DNA of 64,000 nt from Marinovum algicola (GTDB lineage Bacteria; Pseudomonadota; Alphaproteobacteria; Rhodobacterales; Rhodobacteraceae): NCBI RefSeq assembly GCF_900109145.1, contig NZ_FNYY01000015.1, positions 1-64,000 on the forward strand. Direction: 5' to 3'. How positions within the stretch are numbered: position 1 is the stretch's first letter; every line of letters begins with the position of its first letter. Under the pieces are notes generated by a model. The model was not told where the DNA came from and did no database searches. It saw only the letters and a program-made list of their open reading frames with translations. The translations under genes were made by a program, and so were the position numbers. Of the stretch, positions 31,981 through 40,149 are shown piece after piece.

Positions 31981-32826
31981 ATGAAATTCGGAATTCATGC
32001 CGGTCTGTGGATGGACCGCTGGACCCAGGATCCGGCGCCGCTGTTCGACCGGGCGGCGGCCCTCGGTTTCGACGCCGTGGAGCTGTCGCTTCTGGGTATC
32101 GGGCCGGAGCAGGCCGCCCGTCTGCGCCAGGCCGCCGCCGATGCCGGTGTGGCGCTGAGTTGTTCTACCGGGTTGGGGCCCGAGGCCGATCCGGCCTCGG
32201 CCGACCCGGAGGTGCGGCACCACGCCCGCGAGACCCTGGCGCGCGCGATCGAGACGGTCGCGGCGCTGGGTTCCTCCCGTCTCGCAGGTGTGGTCGCCGC
32301 GCCCTGGGGGCAGTTCGATCCGGCGCACAAGGCCGACCGCGCCAAGCGCTCGGGTGAGACGCTGGGGCAGATGCAGGCGCATCTGGCGCAGCATGGCGTG
32401 ACCCTGGGAATCGAGGCGCTGAACCGCTTCGAGAGCGATCTGACCAGCACCGCCGCCGAAGCCTGCGCCATCGCTCGCGCGGCCGGGGCGGCGAATGTCG
32501 GTGTGCTGCTCGACAGTTTTCACATGAATATCGAGGAGAAGGATCCGCCCGCCGCCCTGCGCGCTGCCGGTGACACGCTGGTGCATTACCATGTCTCCGA
32601 CAATGACCGTGGCGTGCCGGGCAGCGGCCGCTACGATTTCGCCGCCGATGCAAGGGCGCTCAAGGACATCGGCTATCAGGGCTGGATCGTGGCCGAAATG
32701 TTCGTGTGCGCCGGTCGCCCCACCAGCGCCGATCTGAACATCTGGCGTGATATCGAGCCGGATGCCGATCAGGCGGCGGCGCAGGCGCTTGCCCATATGA
32801 AGGAGGTCTTTGCCAATGTCGGCTGA
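31981..32826 (+). CDS. Sugar (phosphate) isomerase/epimerase, xylose-isomerase-like TIM barrel
   Basis: A 281-residue AP-endonuclease-2/xylose-isomerase-fold protein of the tagatose/psicose 3-epimerase kind. It has AAALGFDAVELSLLGIG, LGIEALNRFESDLTST with the metal/catalytic Glu, GVLLDSFHMNIEEKDPPAAL with Asp and His, HYHVSDNDRGVPGSGRYDF, and WIVAEMFVCAG with the second Glu. These are the four ligand positions of the family. GGGAGG lies 5 bases before the ATG. It likely interconverts a ketose or ketose phosphate for the DhaKL pair downstream. Confidence 0.84.
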   Translation: MKFGIHAGLWMDRWTQDPAPLFDRAAALGFDAVELSLLGIGPEQAARLRQAAADAGVALSCSTGLGPEADPASADPEVRHHARETLARAIETVAALGSSRLAGVVAAPWGQFDPAHKADRAKRSGETLGQMQAHLAQHGVTLGIEALNRFESDLTSTAAEACAIARAAGAANVGVLLDSFHMNIEEKDPPAALRAAGDTLVHYHVSDNDRGVPGSGRYDFAADARALKDIGYQGWIVAEMFVCAGRPTSADLNIWRDIEPDADQAAAQALAHMKEVFANVG

Positions 32827-33361
32827 GCGATATTTCACTGCCCTGCGCGATCTGGCCGAAACCGAGCGGGACCGGCTCAATGCGCTGGATGCGGCGCTGG
32901 GTGACGGCGATCACGGCAGCACCCTGTTGCGCGGGCTGACCCGCGCCGCCGGCGCCGCCGATGGCGCGCGGGCCAAGGCTTTCATGCGCGCCTCTGGCGG
33001 GGCGTCGGGCACGCTTTTTGGCCTGGTGCTGCACGAGATCGAACAGCATCTCGACAATGGCGCCGATCTGGCCGCCGGTCTGGCCCGGGCCGAGGCGCGG
33101 ATCCGCGATCTGGGGCAGGTGAAGCCCGGCGACAAGAGCATGGTGGACGCGCTTTCGCCGGCGGTGGCGGCGCTGCGCGGTGGCGCTCTGGCCGCGGCGG
33201 TGACAGCGGCGGAACAGGGCCGCGATGCGACGGTGGAGATGGTCGCGCGGCGCGGCCGGGCGCAATATGTCGAAGGTGGTGGCAAGGGAGAGATCGACCC
33301 CGGCGCCGTGTCGCTGACGATGATACTGGCGCTGCTGGCCAAAACCGGGGGGGCGACATGA
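32816..33361 (+). CDS. dhaL: DhaL-type kinase subunit (DAK2 domain)
   Basis: A 181-residue all-helical ADP/ATP-binding subunit. The nucleotide-metal motif is LDAALGDGDHGSTLLRGLT, with LGQVKPGDKSMVDALSPAV and RRGRAQYVEGGGKGEIDPGA also diagnostic. The ATG at 32816 lies inside the end of the previous gene (11-base overlap) after AAGGAGG. No PTS protein (DhaM) is nearby, so ATP is the probable donor. It must work with the DhaK subunit next door on dihydroxyacetone or a related short ketose such as erythrulose. Confidence 0.88.
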   Translation: MSAERYFTALRDLAETERDRLNALDAALGDGDHGSTLLRGLTRAAGAADGARAKAFMRASGGASGTLFGLVLHEIEQHLDNGADLAAGLARAEARIRDLGQVKPGDKSMVDALSPAVAALRGGALAAAVTAAEQGRDATVEMVARRGRAQYVEGGGKGEIDPGAVSLTMILALLAKTGGAT

Positions 33362-34389
33362 AAAAGCTGTTCAATTCCGCCGAGACGATGGTCGACGACA
33401 TGATCGACGGCTTTGTCACTGCCTGTCCGCAGGTCAAACGCGGCACGCTTGATCCGCGCGTGGTGGTCCGCCGGCGCGGCGCCAAGAACCCAGACGAAAA
33501 GGTGACGCTCTTGATCGGCAATGGCGCCGGGCACGAGCCGATCGCCATGGGGTTTGTCGGCGAGGGGCTGCTTGACGCCAACGTAGTGGGAGATGTCTTT
33601 GCCGCGCCCTCGGCCGACCTGATCCTCGACGGCGTGCGCGAGGTGACCGGCAAGGCGGGCTCGATCCTGCTGATCTCGCAGCATTCCGGTGATGTCATCA
33701 ACGGCCGCGCCGCGACCATGCTGGCCGAGGAGGACGGCATCAACGTGCTGCCGCTGCTGATGTATGACGACATTTCCGCCGCACCGCCCGAGCGGAGGCA
33801 GGACCGGCGTGGCGCCCCCGGCACGATGTTCATCTACAAGATCCTCGGGGCCGCCGCCGAGGAGGGGATGGATCAGGCCGCGCTGATGCGCTTGGGCGAG
33901 GCGGTGCGTGACCGTACCGTGACGCTCGCGGCGGCAGTCTCTCCGGGCATATCGCCGCTCACCGGTCAGCCGATGTTTTCGCTGCCCGAGGACGAGATTT
34001 ACCTCGGCATGGGGGTGCATGGCGAACCGGGCGTCGGCCGGGTCAAGACCGGGCCGGTCGCGGGGCTGGTCAAGGAAATGCTGGCCCGGCTGCTCGAGGA
34101 CCGGCCGATTGCCGAAGGTGGCCGCGCGGCGGTGATCGTCAACGGCATGGGCGGCACCACGCAGATGGAACTGCTCACCGTCTGGCGCGAGACCGAGGCT
34201 GAATTGCGCCGCCGGGGCATCACGCCGCTGGCGCCGATGGTGGGCAGCTTTGTCACGACGCAGGAAATGGGCGGCGTCTCGATCTCGCTGCTCGAACCGG
34301 ACGACGAGATGCTGCGCCTGTGGTGCGCGCCGCAGGACAGCCCGGCCTTTCCCGAAATTCACCTGATCCCCGAGGAGGGCCAGACATGA
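33358..34389 (+). CDS. dhaK: DhaK-type kinase subunit (substrate-binding)
   Basis: A 343-residue Dak1-domain protein. Substrate-site segments are LLIGNGAGHEPIAMGFVGEG and GDVFAAPSADLI. The His that forms the hemiaminal with the ketose lies in YLGMGVHGEPGVGRVKTGP (His221). An ATGA overlap links it to dhaL. DhaK/L pairs in sugar operons phosphorylate dihydroxyacetone, L-erythrulose or longer ketoses; the neighbouring epimerase and aldolase argue for something beyond plain dihydroxyacetone. Confidence 0.9.
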   Translation: MKKLFNSAETMVDDMIDGFVTACPQVKRGTLDPRVVVRRRGAKNPDEKVTLLIGNGAGHEPIAMGFVGEGLLDANVVGDVFAAPSADLILDGVREVTGKAGSILLISQHSGDVINGRAATMLAEEDGINVLPLLMYDDISAAPPERRQDRRGAPGTMFIYKILGAAAEEGMDQAALMRLGEAVRDRTVTLAAAVSPGISPLTGQPMFSLPEDEIYLGMGVHGEPGVGRVKTGPVAGLVKEMLARLLEDRPIAEGGRAAVIVNGMGGTTQMELLTVWRETEAELRRRGITPLAPMVGSFVTTQEMGGVSISLLEPDDEMLRLWCAPQDSPAFPEIHLIPEEGQT

Positions 34390-35306
34390 CCGACATTTCC
34401 TTGAGCCAGCGCCGGCCGATCCACGGCGTCGCCGTCGATCAGGGCAGCGGTCTGGCGGCGGCGCTCCGTACCGCGCGTGGCGACGCCGCGCGCGACGACG
34501 ACCTGTTCCGCTTCAAGCAGCTGGTGGCGCGCACCATGAGCGCCGAGGCGACAACGCTGCTGGTCGATGCCTACTACGGCCGCGAGTTGCTGCCCGAGAT
34601 CGCCGCGCCCTGCCTGCCGATGCTGGCCTATGAGGCCGATGTCTACCGGATTTCGAACGACGACCGGATCACCGTGCTGCCCGACAACCTGAAGGTATCG
34701 GACTATTCCGGGCTGGGTGTCGGGGTGCTGAAGTTCTTCCTCTACTACGGCCCCAACGACCCCGCCGCGATCAACGACCGCAAGCAGGCGCTGGTGCGGC
34801 AGATCGGGGCCGAGTGCCGGGAACACGGCGTCAGTTTCCTGTTCGAGCCGATTGTCTATGACCGCGGGATCGAAGACGGCGCCTCGGCGGAGTTTGCCGG
34901 GATCAAGCCGGAGCTGGTCGAACGCGCCACCCGCAGTTTCGCGGCACCGGAGTTCAACATTGATATTCTCAAGGTCGAGCTGCCGGTCAATCTCAACCAT
35001 GTTGAGGGCATCGGCGAAAACCGGATGAGCCGCGCCGAGGCCGAGGCGGTCTTTCGCCGGGCGGCCGAGGCGGCGGGCGATGTGCCGCTGCTTTACCTCA
35101 GCGCCGGGGTGACGTTCGAGCAGTTCGAGGCCGGGTTGCAGCTGGCGCGCGCCGCCGGGGTCGATGTGGCGGGCTTCATGTGCGGCCGGGCGATCTGGTC
35201 GGATGCGATCGACGTCTTTGGTGCCGAGGGCCCCGAAGCCGCCGAAGCCTGGATGGCCGATGAGGGCCTGCGCCGGCTGCGCAAACTGGGCGAGGCGCTG
35301 GCATGA
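34386..35306 (+). CDS. LacD-like class I aldolase
   Basis: A 306-residue member of the tagatose-1,6-bisphosphate aldolase (LacD) group. Family lines are RPIHGVAVDQGSGLAAALRT, VLPDNLKVSDYSGLGVGVLK with a KxxxYYG stretch after it, and VSFLFEPIVYDRGIEDG. The Schiff-base Lys is probably the one in FNIDILKVELPVN. It overlaps dhaK and the aldehyde dehydrogenase gene by 4 bases each. It should split the phosphorylated ketose into DHAP (or a ketone) and an aldehyde. The sulfofructose-phosphate aldolase YihT belongs to the same group, but the other YihT-pathway genes are absent. Confidence 0.82.
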   Translation: MTDISLSQRRPIHGVAVDQGSGLAAALRTARGDAARDDDLFRFKQLVARTMSAEATTLLVDAYYGRELLPEIAAPCLPMLAYEADVYRISNDDRITVLPDNLKVSDYSGLGVGVLKFFLYYGPNDPAAINDRKQALVRQIGAECREHGVSFLFEPIVYDRGIEDGASAEFAGIKPELVERATRSFAAPEFNIDILKVELPVNLNHVEGIGENRMSRAEAEAVFRRAAEAAGDVPLLYLSAGVTFEQFEAGLQLARAAGVDVAGFMCGRAIWSDAIDVFGAEGPEAAEAWMADEGLRRLRKLGEALA

Positions 35307-36772
35307 GCATGATTGCCCCTCTGCCCGAGGTGGCAGGCTTTCTCGACAAGGTTCAGGGGCTGCGTATCGGCGGCGACCGGGTCGACAGCGCTGCCGCCCT
35401 CACGGTCGAGAACCCCTCGACCGGCGAAAAGCTGGCCGAGGTCGCCTGTGCCATCGGAGGCCATGTCGACGATGCCGTGGCCGCCGCCCGCGCCGCGCTC
35501 GCCGGTCCCTGGGGGCAGATGACGGCGCATGACCGTGGCCAGCTTCTCTGGCGGCTGGCCGATGCCATCGAGGACCGCAAGGCGATCTTCGGCCAGCTCG
35601 ACGCGCTCGACAACGGCAAGCCCTTCGCGGTGGCGCGCGATGTCGATGCGGTCTGGTCGGCGCGGCATTTCCGCTATTTCGCCGGCTGGCCGAGCAAGAT
35701 CGAAGGCGCGACGATCCCGGTGTCGACCCCCGGGCGCTTCAACTACACGCGGATCGAGCCGGTCGGTGTCTGCGGGCTGATCACGCCGTGGAACTATCCG
35801 ACGCTGATGGTGGCCTGGAAACTCGCGCCGGCGCTGGCGGCGGGCAATACCGTGGTGCTGAAACCGGCGGAACAGACGCCGCTGTCTGCCCTCTACCTCG
35901 CCGATCTGGCGCTTGAGCTGGGCTTTCCGCCCGGCGCTCTCAACGTCATTCCCGGCTATGGCCGCGAGGCCGGCGCGGCGCTGGCGGCGCACCCCGGTGT
36001 CGACAAGGTGGGCTTTACCGGCTCGACCGAGACTGGACGGCGGATTGTCGAGGCTTCGGCCGGCAACCTCAAGAAGGTCTCGCTCGAACTTGGCGGCAAG
36101 GCGGCCAACGTCATCTTTGACGATGCCGAGCTGGACCGCGCAATTTCCGGCGCCTTCTGGGCGCTTTTCGGCAACAATGGCCAGTCCTGCACCGCCGGCG
36201 CGCGGCTGTTTGTCCAGCGGCCCCTGCTGGAGCGCGTGACCGAGGCGCTGGCCGAAATGGCGCGCGGGCTGAGCATCGGGCCGGGGATGGCTTCGACGGG
36301 GCATGACCTGGGGCCGGTGATCTCTTCGCCGCAGATGGAAAAGGTGCTGGGCTATATCGACAGCGGGCGCGCCGAGGGCGCCGAGGCGGTGGCCGGTGGC
36401 GCGCGGCAGGGTGAGGCCGGATATTTCGTGCAGCCGACGGTGCTGGCCGGAGTGCGCGACGCGATGACCATCGCGCGGGAAGAGATCTTCGGCCCGGTGC
36501 TCTGCGTGCTGCCCTTCGACGAGGAGGAGGAGGTGCTGGCGCGGGCCAATGACTCCGTCTACGGCCTCGCCGCCGGTTGCTGGACGCAGAACCTTGGCCG
36601 CGCCAATCGCATGGCGGCGGGGCTGCGCGCCGGGACGATCTGGACCAATTGCTGGGGCGACACCGACGCCGCCTCGCCTTTCGGCGGCATGGGGCAGAGC
36701 GGATATGGCCGCGAGATGGGCCGCGAGGCGCTGTCGCTCTACTCGCAAACCAAGTCTGTCTGGCAGGGCTGA
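35303..36772 (+). CDS. NAD(P)-dependent aldehyde dehydrogenase
   Basis: A 489-residue ALDH. The motifs are all present: GLITPWNYPTLMVAWKLAPA, NAD site GFTGSTETGRRIVEAS, catalytic Glu in VSLELGGKAANVIF, nucleophile Cys in FGNNGQSCTAGARLFVQ and EIFGPVLCVLPFDEEEEVLA near the end. It looks like the betaine-aldehyde/lactaldehyde type, not like methylmalonate-semialdehyde dehydrogenase (IolA). It probably oxidises the aldehyde made by the LacD-like aldolase. Confidence 0.9.
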   Translation: MSMIAPLPEVAGFLDKVQGLRIGGDRVDSAAALTVENPSTGEKLAEVACAIGGHVDDAVAAARAALAGPWGQMTAHDRGQLLWRLADAIEDRKAIFGQLDALDNGKPFAVARDVDAVWSARHFRYFAGWPSKIEGATIPVSTPGRFNYTRIEPVGVCGLITPWNYPTLMVAWKLAPALAAGNTVVLKPAEQTPLSALYLADLALELGFPPGALNVIPGYGREAGAALAAHPGVDKVGFTGSTETGRRIVEASAGNLKKVSLELGGKAANVIFDDAELDRAISGAFWALFGNNGQSCTAGARLFVQRPLLERVTEALAEMARGLSIGPGMASTGHDLGPVISSPQMEKVLGYIDSGRAEGAEAVAGGARQGEAGYFVQPTVLAGVRDAMTIAREEIFGPVLCVLPFDEEEEVLARANDSVYGLAAGCWTQNLGRANRMAAGLRAGTIWTNCWGDTDAASPFGGMGQSGYGREMGREALSLYSQTKSVWQG

Positions 36773-36774
36773 CG

Positions 36775-36808
36775 GATGCGTGATTTGATGCAATCAATTG
36801 GACGCATC
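36775..36808. promoter_or_regulatory. Nested inverted repeats upstream of the GntR gene
   Basis: Outer arms GATGCGT (36775-36781) and ACGCATC (36802-36808) enclose an inner palindrome TTGAT-GCA-ATCAA (36785-36797). The block fills the 50-base gap before the regulator gene and ends 15 bases before its ATG. Autoregulation is the simplest reading. Confidence 0.5.
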
Positions 36809-36822
36809 AGAAAGGTATCAGG

Positions 36823-37560
36823 ATGAACACGCGCGCGGCCCCGAAATATCAGGTTGTCCATGACGAGTTGCTGCGGCGGCTCAAGGCCGGGATGTATTCG
36901 GTCGGCACCCGGCTGCCTTCGGAGGAGACGCTGGCGCAATCCTTTGCGGTCAGCCGGGTCACCGCGCGCCGGGCGCTGGAACTGCTGGTCGACGCCGGCT
37001 ATCTGGTCTCGCGTCAGGGCAGCGGCTATCTGGTCAACACGCTGTCGCCGCCGGAAACCACCTGCCTCACCTCCTTTACAGACATGGTGCTGCGCGAAGG
37101 GCGGATGCCCGGCGCCCGGCTGATCGAAATCCGCGAAGAGGATCCGACCCCGCCCGCCGAGGTCACGGCGCTGTTTGACGAGCCGGTGGCGCTGATCCGC
37201 CGGCTGCGCACCATCGACGACGAACCCAAGCTCCTGGTCAGCACCTGGCTGCCGCGCCGGCTGGTGCCGGGGCTGAGCAAGGCGGATTTCCCGGAGCAGG
37301 GGCAGGATCAGTCGATCCTGCGCATCCTCGCCGACCGCTTCAAGATCGACTGGGGCCGCGCCTGCGAGACCGTGGGCTCCTGTGCCGCGCCGGCCGATGC
37401 CGCCGAATGGCTGGGCATCAAACCCGATACGCCGATCCTGTCACAGGCCTGCACCGCCTTCGACGATGACCAGCGGCCGGTGTTTTTCGACCAAGTCTAC
37501 CGGGTCGGTCCCATCACCTACACCCTTGTCGGGGCGCGGCGCGAAGCCGACCCGGCCTGA
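36823..37560 (+). CDS. GntR-family (HutC subfamily) regulator
   Basis: A 245-residue regulator. The N-terminal winged helix is clear (YQVVHDELLRRLKAGMYSVG, RLPSEETLAQSFAVSRVTAR, RALELLVDAGYLVSRQGSGY). The UTRA effector domain follows (residues about 95-235: PVALIRRLRTIDDEPKLLVS, VFFDQVYRVGPITYTLVGA). It sits between the kinase/aldolase genes and the FucI-like isomerase. The elements shared by the promoters at 27520, 31928 and 39022 make it the candidate controller of the whole 27.5-44.5 kb block. The ATG at 36823 follows GTATCAGG. Confidence 0.87.
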   Translation: MNTRAAPKYQVVHDELLRRLKAGMYSVGTRLPSEETLAQSFAVSRVTARRALELLVDAGYLVSRQGSGYLVNTLSPPETTCLTSFTDMVLREGRMPGARLIEIREEDPTPPAEVTALFDEPVALIRRLRTIDDEPKLLVSTWLPRRLVPGLSKADFPEQGQDQSILRILADRFKIDWGRACETVGSCAAPADAAEWLGIKPDTPILSQACTAFDDDQRPVFFDQVYRVGPITYTLVGARREADPA

Positions 37561-37575
37561 ACCCAAGGAATGCCC

Positions 37576-38997
37576 ATGCCCCTCGTGATCGGCCTGATCA
37601 AGGCCTCCCTGCCCAGCTACTTTCCCGAGCGCCACGGCGTGTTCGACGCCGCGCTGGCCGCGCTTGAAGAGATCGCCGGGGCCTGTGGCGCGCGGATCGT
37701 CGAGGCCGAGGGCGTGCCGATGACCGGCGCGGAGGCGCAGAAGGCGCTGGATCAGTGCCGTGGGCAGGGGGCGGAGTTCATCCTGTTGCTGCATGGCGGA
37801 TTTACCATGGGCGACGTGGCGCGGCAGATCGCGCTGTCGGACCTGCCGATGGGGGTCTGGGCCACGCCCGAGCCCGGCCACGAGGGTGATATCCAGCTCA
37901 ACAACTTTGTGTCGCTCAACATGAGCCTGTCGATTGCGCGGGGCGTGCGTGACCTGCGTCGCAATCCGGTGCAATGGTATTTCGGTGCGTCGGAAGACAC
38001 GGCCCTGCGCGCCCGGTTGGGCCGCAGCTTCCGCGCCCTTTCGGCGCGGGCGGCGCTGCGCGATGCGCGGGTCGGGGTGATCGGCGGGCTGGCGCCGACC
38101 TTCTACAACATGGCGGTCTCGCCCGATACGCTGAAGCGTGCGACCGGGGTGGAGCCGGTGCATGTGGACATGCATCGGCTGACCGCCACGATGGCCGCTT
38201 GCGGCGCCGAGCCGGTGGCGCAGGAGGTGGCGGCCATGGCGGCGCGGGCCGAGGTGCGCGGCGTTTCGGACGCGCAGATGGCGCTGACCGCACGGGCGGC
38301 GCTGGCCTTGCGGCAGATCGTGGCCGAGGACGGCTTTGCCGGTCTGGCGGTGTCGGATTGGCCGGCCTTGCAGGACGACCCGGGCATGCATCCCGGCGCC
38401 GCCTTCACCTGGCTCGAAGAGGTCGACAACCTGCCGCTGGCCTCGGAGGGCGACGTTCTGGGCACGGTGACCCAGATCGTCACCCGGGCGCTGACCGGCC
38501 GGGTCGGCAGCCTGCTCGACATGACTTCGCCGCAGCTCGACGCCGACCGCATCCTGATGTGGCACGGCGGCGGCGGGCCGCTTTACATGGGCGGGGCCGA
38601 GGCTGCCTGGATCAACCACCCGATGATCGGACGCGGCACGCCGGACGGCCCGCGTTTCGGCGCCATCGCTGATTTCGTCTTTCCCGACGGGCCGCATACG
38701 GTGCTGCGGGTGGCCCGCAGCGGCAGCGCCGCCTTTGGCTTCGAGGCCGAGGTCAGGGCGGGGGACGAATCGGGGTTCACCGGCTGTCGCGGCTGGGTCA
38801 CCGACTTTCGCTCGGCCAGGGGCGCCCACTCTGCCGGCGATATCGTGACTTCGGTGATGGAGCACGGGCTCGATCACCACTTTGTTCTGGTGCCCGGATC
38901 TTTTGCCAGTGATTTCCGCGAATTCACGGCCTGGATGGCGATGGAGCCGCTGGAGATCATCAGCGAACATGACGGTTTGGCGAACGGTATCGGTTGA
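37576..38997 (+). CDS. L-fucose/L-arabinose-isomerase-fold sugar isomerase
   Basis: A 473-residue protein of the FucI/AraA superfamily. The manganese triad of the family is readable: Glu291 in LASEGDVLGTVTQIV, Asp315 in GRVGSLLDMTS and His330 in LMWHGGGGPLYMG. The N-terminal half has the Rossmann-like layers (FILLLHGGFTMGDVARQIA). An aldose-to-ketose isomerisation is expected, with an unknown sugar. AAGGA is 7 bases before ATG 37576; an ATG two codons earlier is too close to it. This is the last gene before the promoter of the ABC operon. Confidence 0.8.
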   Translation: MPLVIGLIKASLPSYFPERHGVFDAALAALEEIAGACGARIVEAEGVPMTGAEAQKALDQCRGQGAEFILLLHGGFTMGDVARQIALSDLPMGVWATPEPGHEGDIQLNNFVSLNMSLSIARGVRDLRRNPVQWYFGASEDTALRARLGRSFRALSARAALRDARVGVIGGLAPTFYNMAVSPDTLKRATGVEPVHVDMHRLTATMAACGAEPVAQEVAAMAARAEVRGVSDAQMALTARAALALRQIVAEDGFAGLAVSDWPALQDDPGMHPGAAFTWLEEVDNLPLASEGDVLGTVTQIVTRALTGRVGSLLDMTSPQLDADRILMWHGGGGPLYMGGAEAAWINHPMIGRGTPDGPRFGAIADFVFPDGPHTVLRVARSGSAAFGFEAEVRAGDESGFTGCRGWVTDFRSARGAHSAGDIVTSVMEHGLDHHFVLVPGSFASDFREFTAWMAMEPLEIISEHDGLANGIG

Positions 38998-39021
38998 CAG
39001 AACCGCTCGCGCGTGTGAACT

Positions 39022-39053
39022 TGTACATACTAATTAGACAATACAAATTGTCT
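39022..39053. promoter_or_regulatory. Regulatory element before the ABC/nucleoside-hydrolase operon
   Basis: TGTACATACTAAT (39022-39034) is identical to 31945-31957. It is followed by the palindrome AGACAAT-ACAA-ATTGTCT (39036-39053) with 7-base arms. Both lie in a 70-base AT-rich gap just before the GTG at 39068. Confidence 0.6.
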
Positions 39054-39067
39054 GTAGGGAGGCCCAT

Positions 39068-40111
39068 GTGACCAAGGTCCAGCTCAACGCCGTGCGAAAG
39101 CAGTTCGGCGGCTTCGTGGCGATCGAGAACATCGATCTGGAGATTGCATCGGGAGAGCTTGTCGCGCTGCTTGGTCCGTCGGGCTGTGGCAAGACGACGA
39201 CCCTGCGGATGATCGCGGGGCTGGAACGTCCGAGCGGCGGCGCCATCCTGTTTGACGATCAGGACGTCTCGGAACAGCCGGTGCAGGACCGCAATGTCGG
39301 CATGGTCTTTCAGCGCTATGCGCTGTTCCCGCATATGACGGTGGAGAAGAACGTTGCTTTCGGGCTGAGCGTGCGTGGCACGCCGCGCGCCGAGATCGCC
39401 GATCGGCTGGAGGAGATGCTCGATGTGGTGCAGCTCGGCCAGTTCCGCCACCGTTTTCCGGCACAGCTCTCGGGCGGGCAGATGCAGCGGGTGGCGATTG
39501 CCCGCACGCTGATCACCAAGCCTTCGGTGCTGATGATGGATGAGCCGTTGGCCAACCTCGACACCAAGCTGCGCGGCGAGATGCGGCGCTTTATCCGCGA
39601 CCTGCAACAACGCTTCGGCATCACCACGATCTTTGTCACCCATGACCAGGTCGAGGCGATGGAGCTGGCCGACCGGGTGGCGGTGATCTTTGACGGCCAT
39701 CTGGCGCAATATGATGCGCCCGACCGGCTCTATCGTCAGCCGGCCAATCTCGATGTCGCCGATTTCATGGGGGCGACCAATATCGTCCCCGCCGCGATGA
39801 AAGCCGACGATCTGGCCGAAACCGGCGTCGGCGCGATCCGGGTGGCACCGCGACCGGGCTTTGGCGCCGGAGAGAACGTGCAGGTGATGCTGCGCAGCGA
39901 GGCGATCGACCTGATGATCACCCAACCGACGCAGGGAGGCGTTCCGGGCAAGGTGGTGGCGCGCGATTTCTTTGGCGCCAGCGTCAACTACACGGTCGAT
40001 TGCGGCGCTCATCGGATCACCGTCACCGAACAGGCGCGGCGGCTGGTGGAGGTCGATACCCCGGTCTGGCTCGACATCGACCCGGACAGGGTCTGGCTGC
40101 TGGCAAGCTGA
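39068..40111 (+). CDS. ABC transporter ATPase (MalK/PotA-like)
   Basis: A 347-residue ATPase: Walker A GPSGCGKTTTLRMIAGLE, Q-loop GMVFQRYALFPHMTVEKNVA, signature AQLSGGQMQRVAIARTL, Walker B VLMMDEPLANLDTKL, switch FVTHDQVEAMELADRVAVI. The C-terminal TOBE-like region (residues about 240-345) is present. It begins at GTG 39068; an ATG two bases earlier leads at once to a stop. AGGGAGG is 6-11 bases upstream. It is the first gene of the operon, ahead of its binding protein. Confidence 0.9.
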   Translation: MTKVQLNAVRKQFGGFVAIENIDLEIASGELVALLGPSGCGKTTTLRMIAGLERPSGGAILFDDQDVSEQPVQDRNVGMVFQRYALFPHMTVEKNVAFGLSVRGTPRAEIADRLEEMLDVVQLGQFRHRFPAQLSGGQMQRVAIARTLITKPSVLMMDEPLANLDTKLRGEMRRFIRDLQQRFGITTIFVTHDQVEAMELADRVAVIFDGHLAQYDAPDRLYRQPANLDVADFMGATNIVPAAMKADDLAETGVGAIRVAPRPGFGAGENVQVMLRSEAIDLMITQPTQGGVPGKVVARDFFGASVNYTVDCGAHRITVTEQARRLVEVDTPVWLDIDPDRVWLLAS

Positions 40112-40149
40112 GCTGCGAGCGGTTCTTGGATAAATCAGGGAGGAAGATC

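Noticed and set aside
34386-35306. The LacD-like aldolase as part of a sulfoquinovose (YihT-type) pathway
   Set aside because: No YihS isomerase, YihV-type kinase or sulfoquinovosidase is present, and the neighbours are DhaK/DhaL and a GntR regulator. Family membership alone is not enough.
31981-35306. The epimerase-DhaKL-aldolase set as plain dihydroxyacetone or glycerol catabolism
   Set aside because: A ketose epimerase, a FucI-type isomerase and an aldolase would be unnecessary for dihydroxyacetone, and there is no glycerol dehydrogenase.
35303-36772. The aldehyde dehydrogenase as IolA for the inositol pathway
   Set aside because: Its motifs and its coupling to the LacD-like aldolase fit a general aldehyde dehydrogenase, and it is 18 kb away from the iol genes under a different promoter type.
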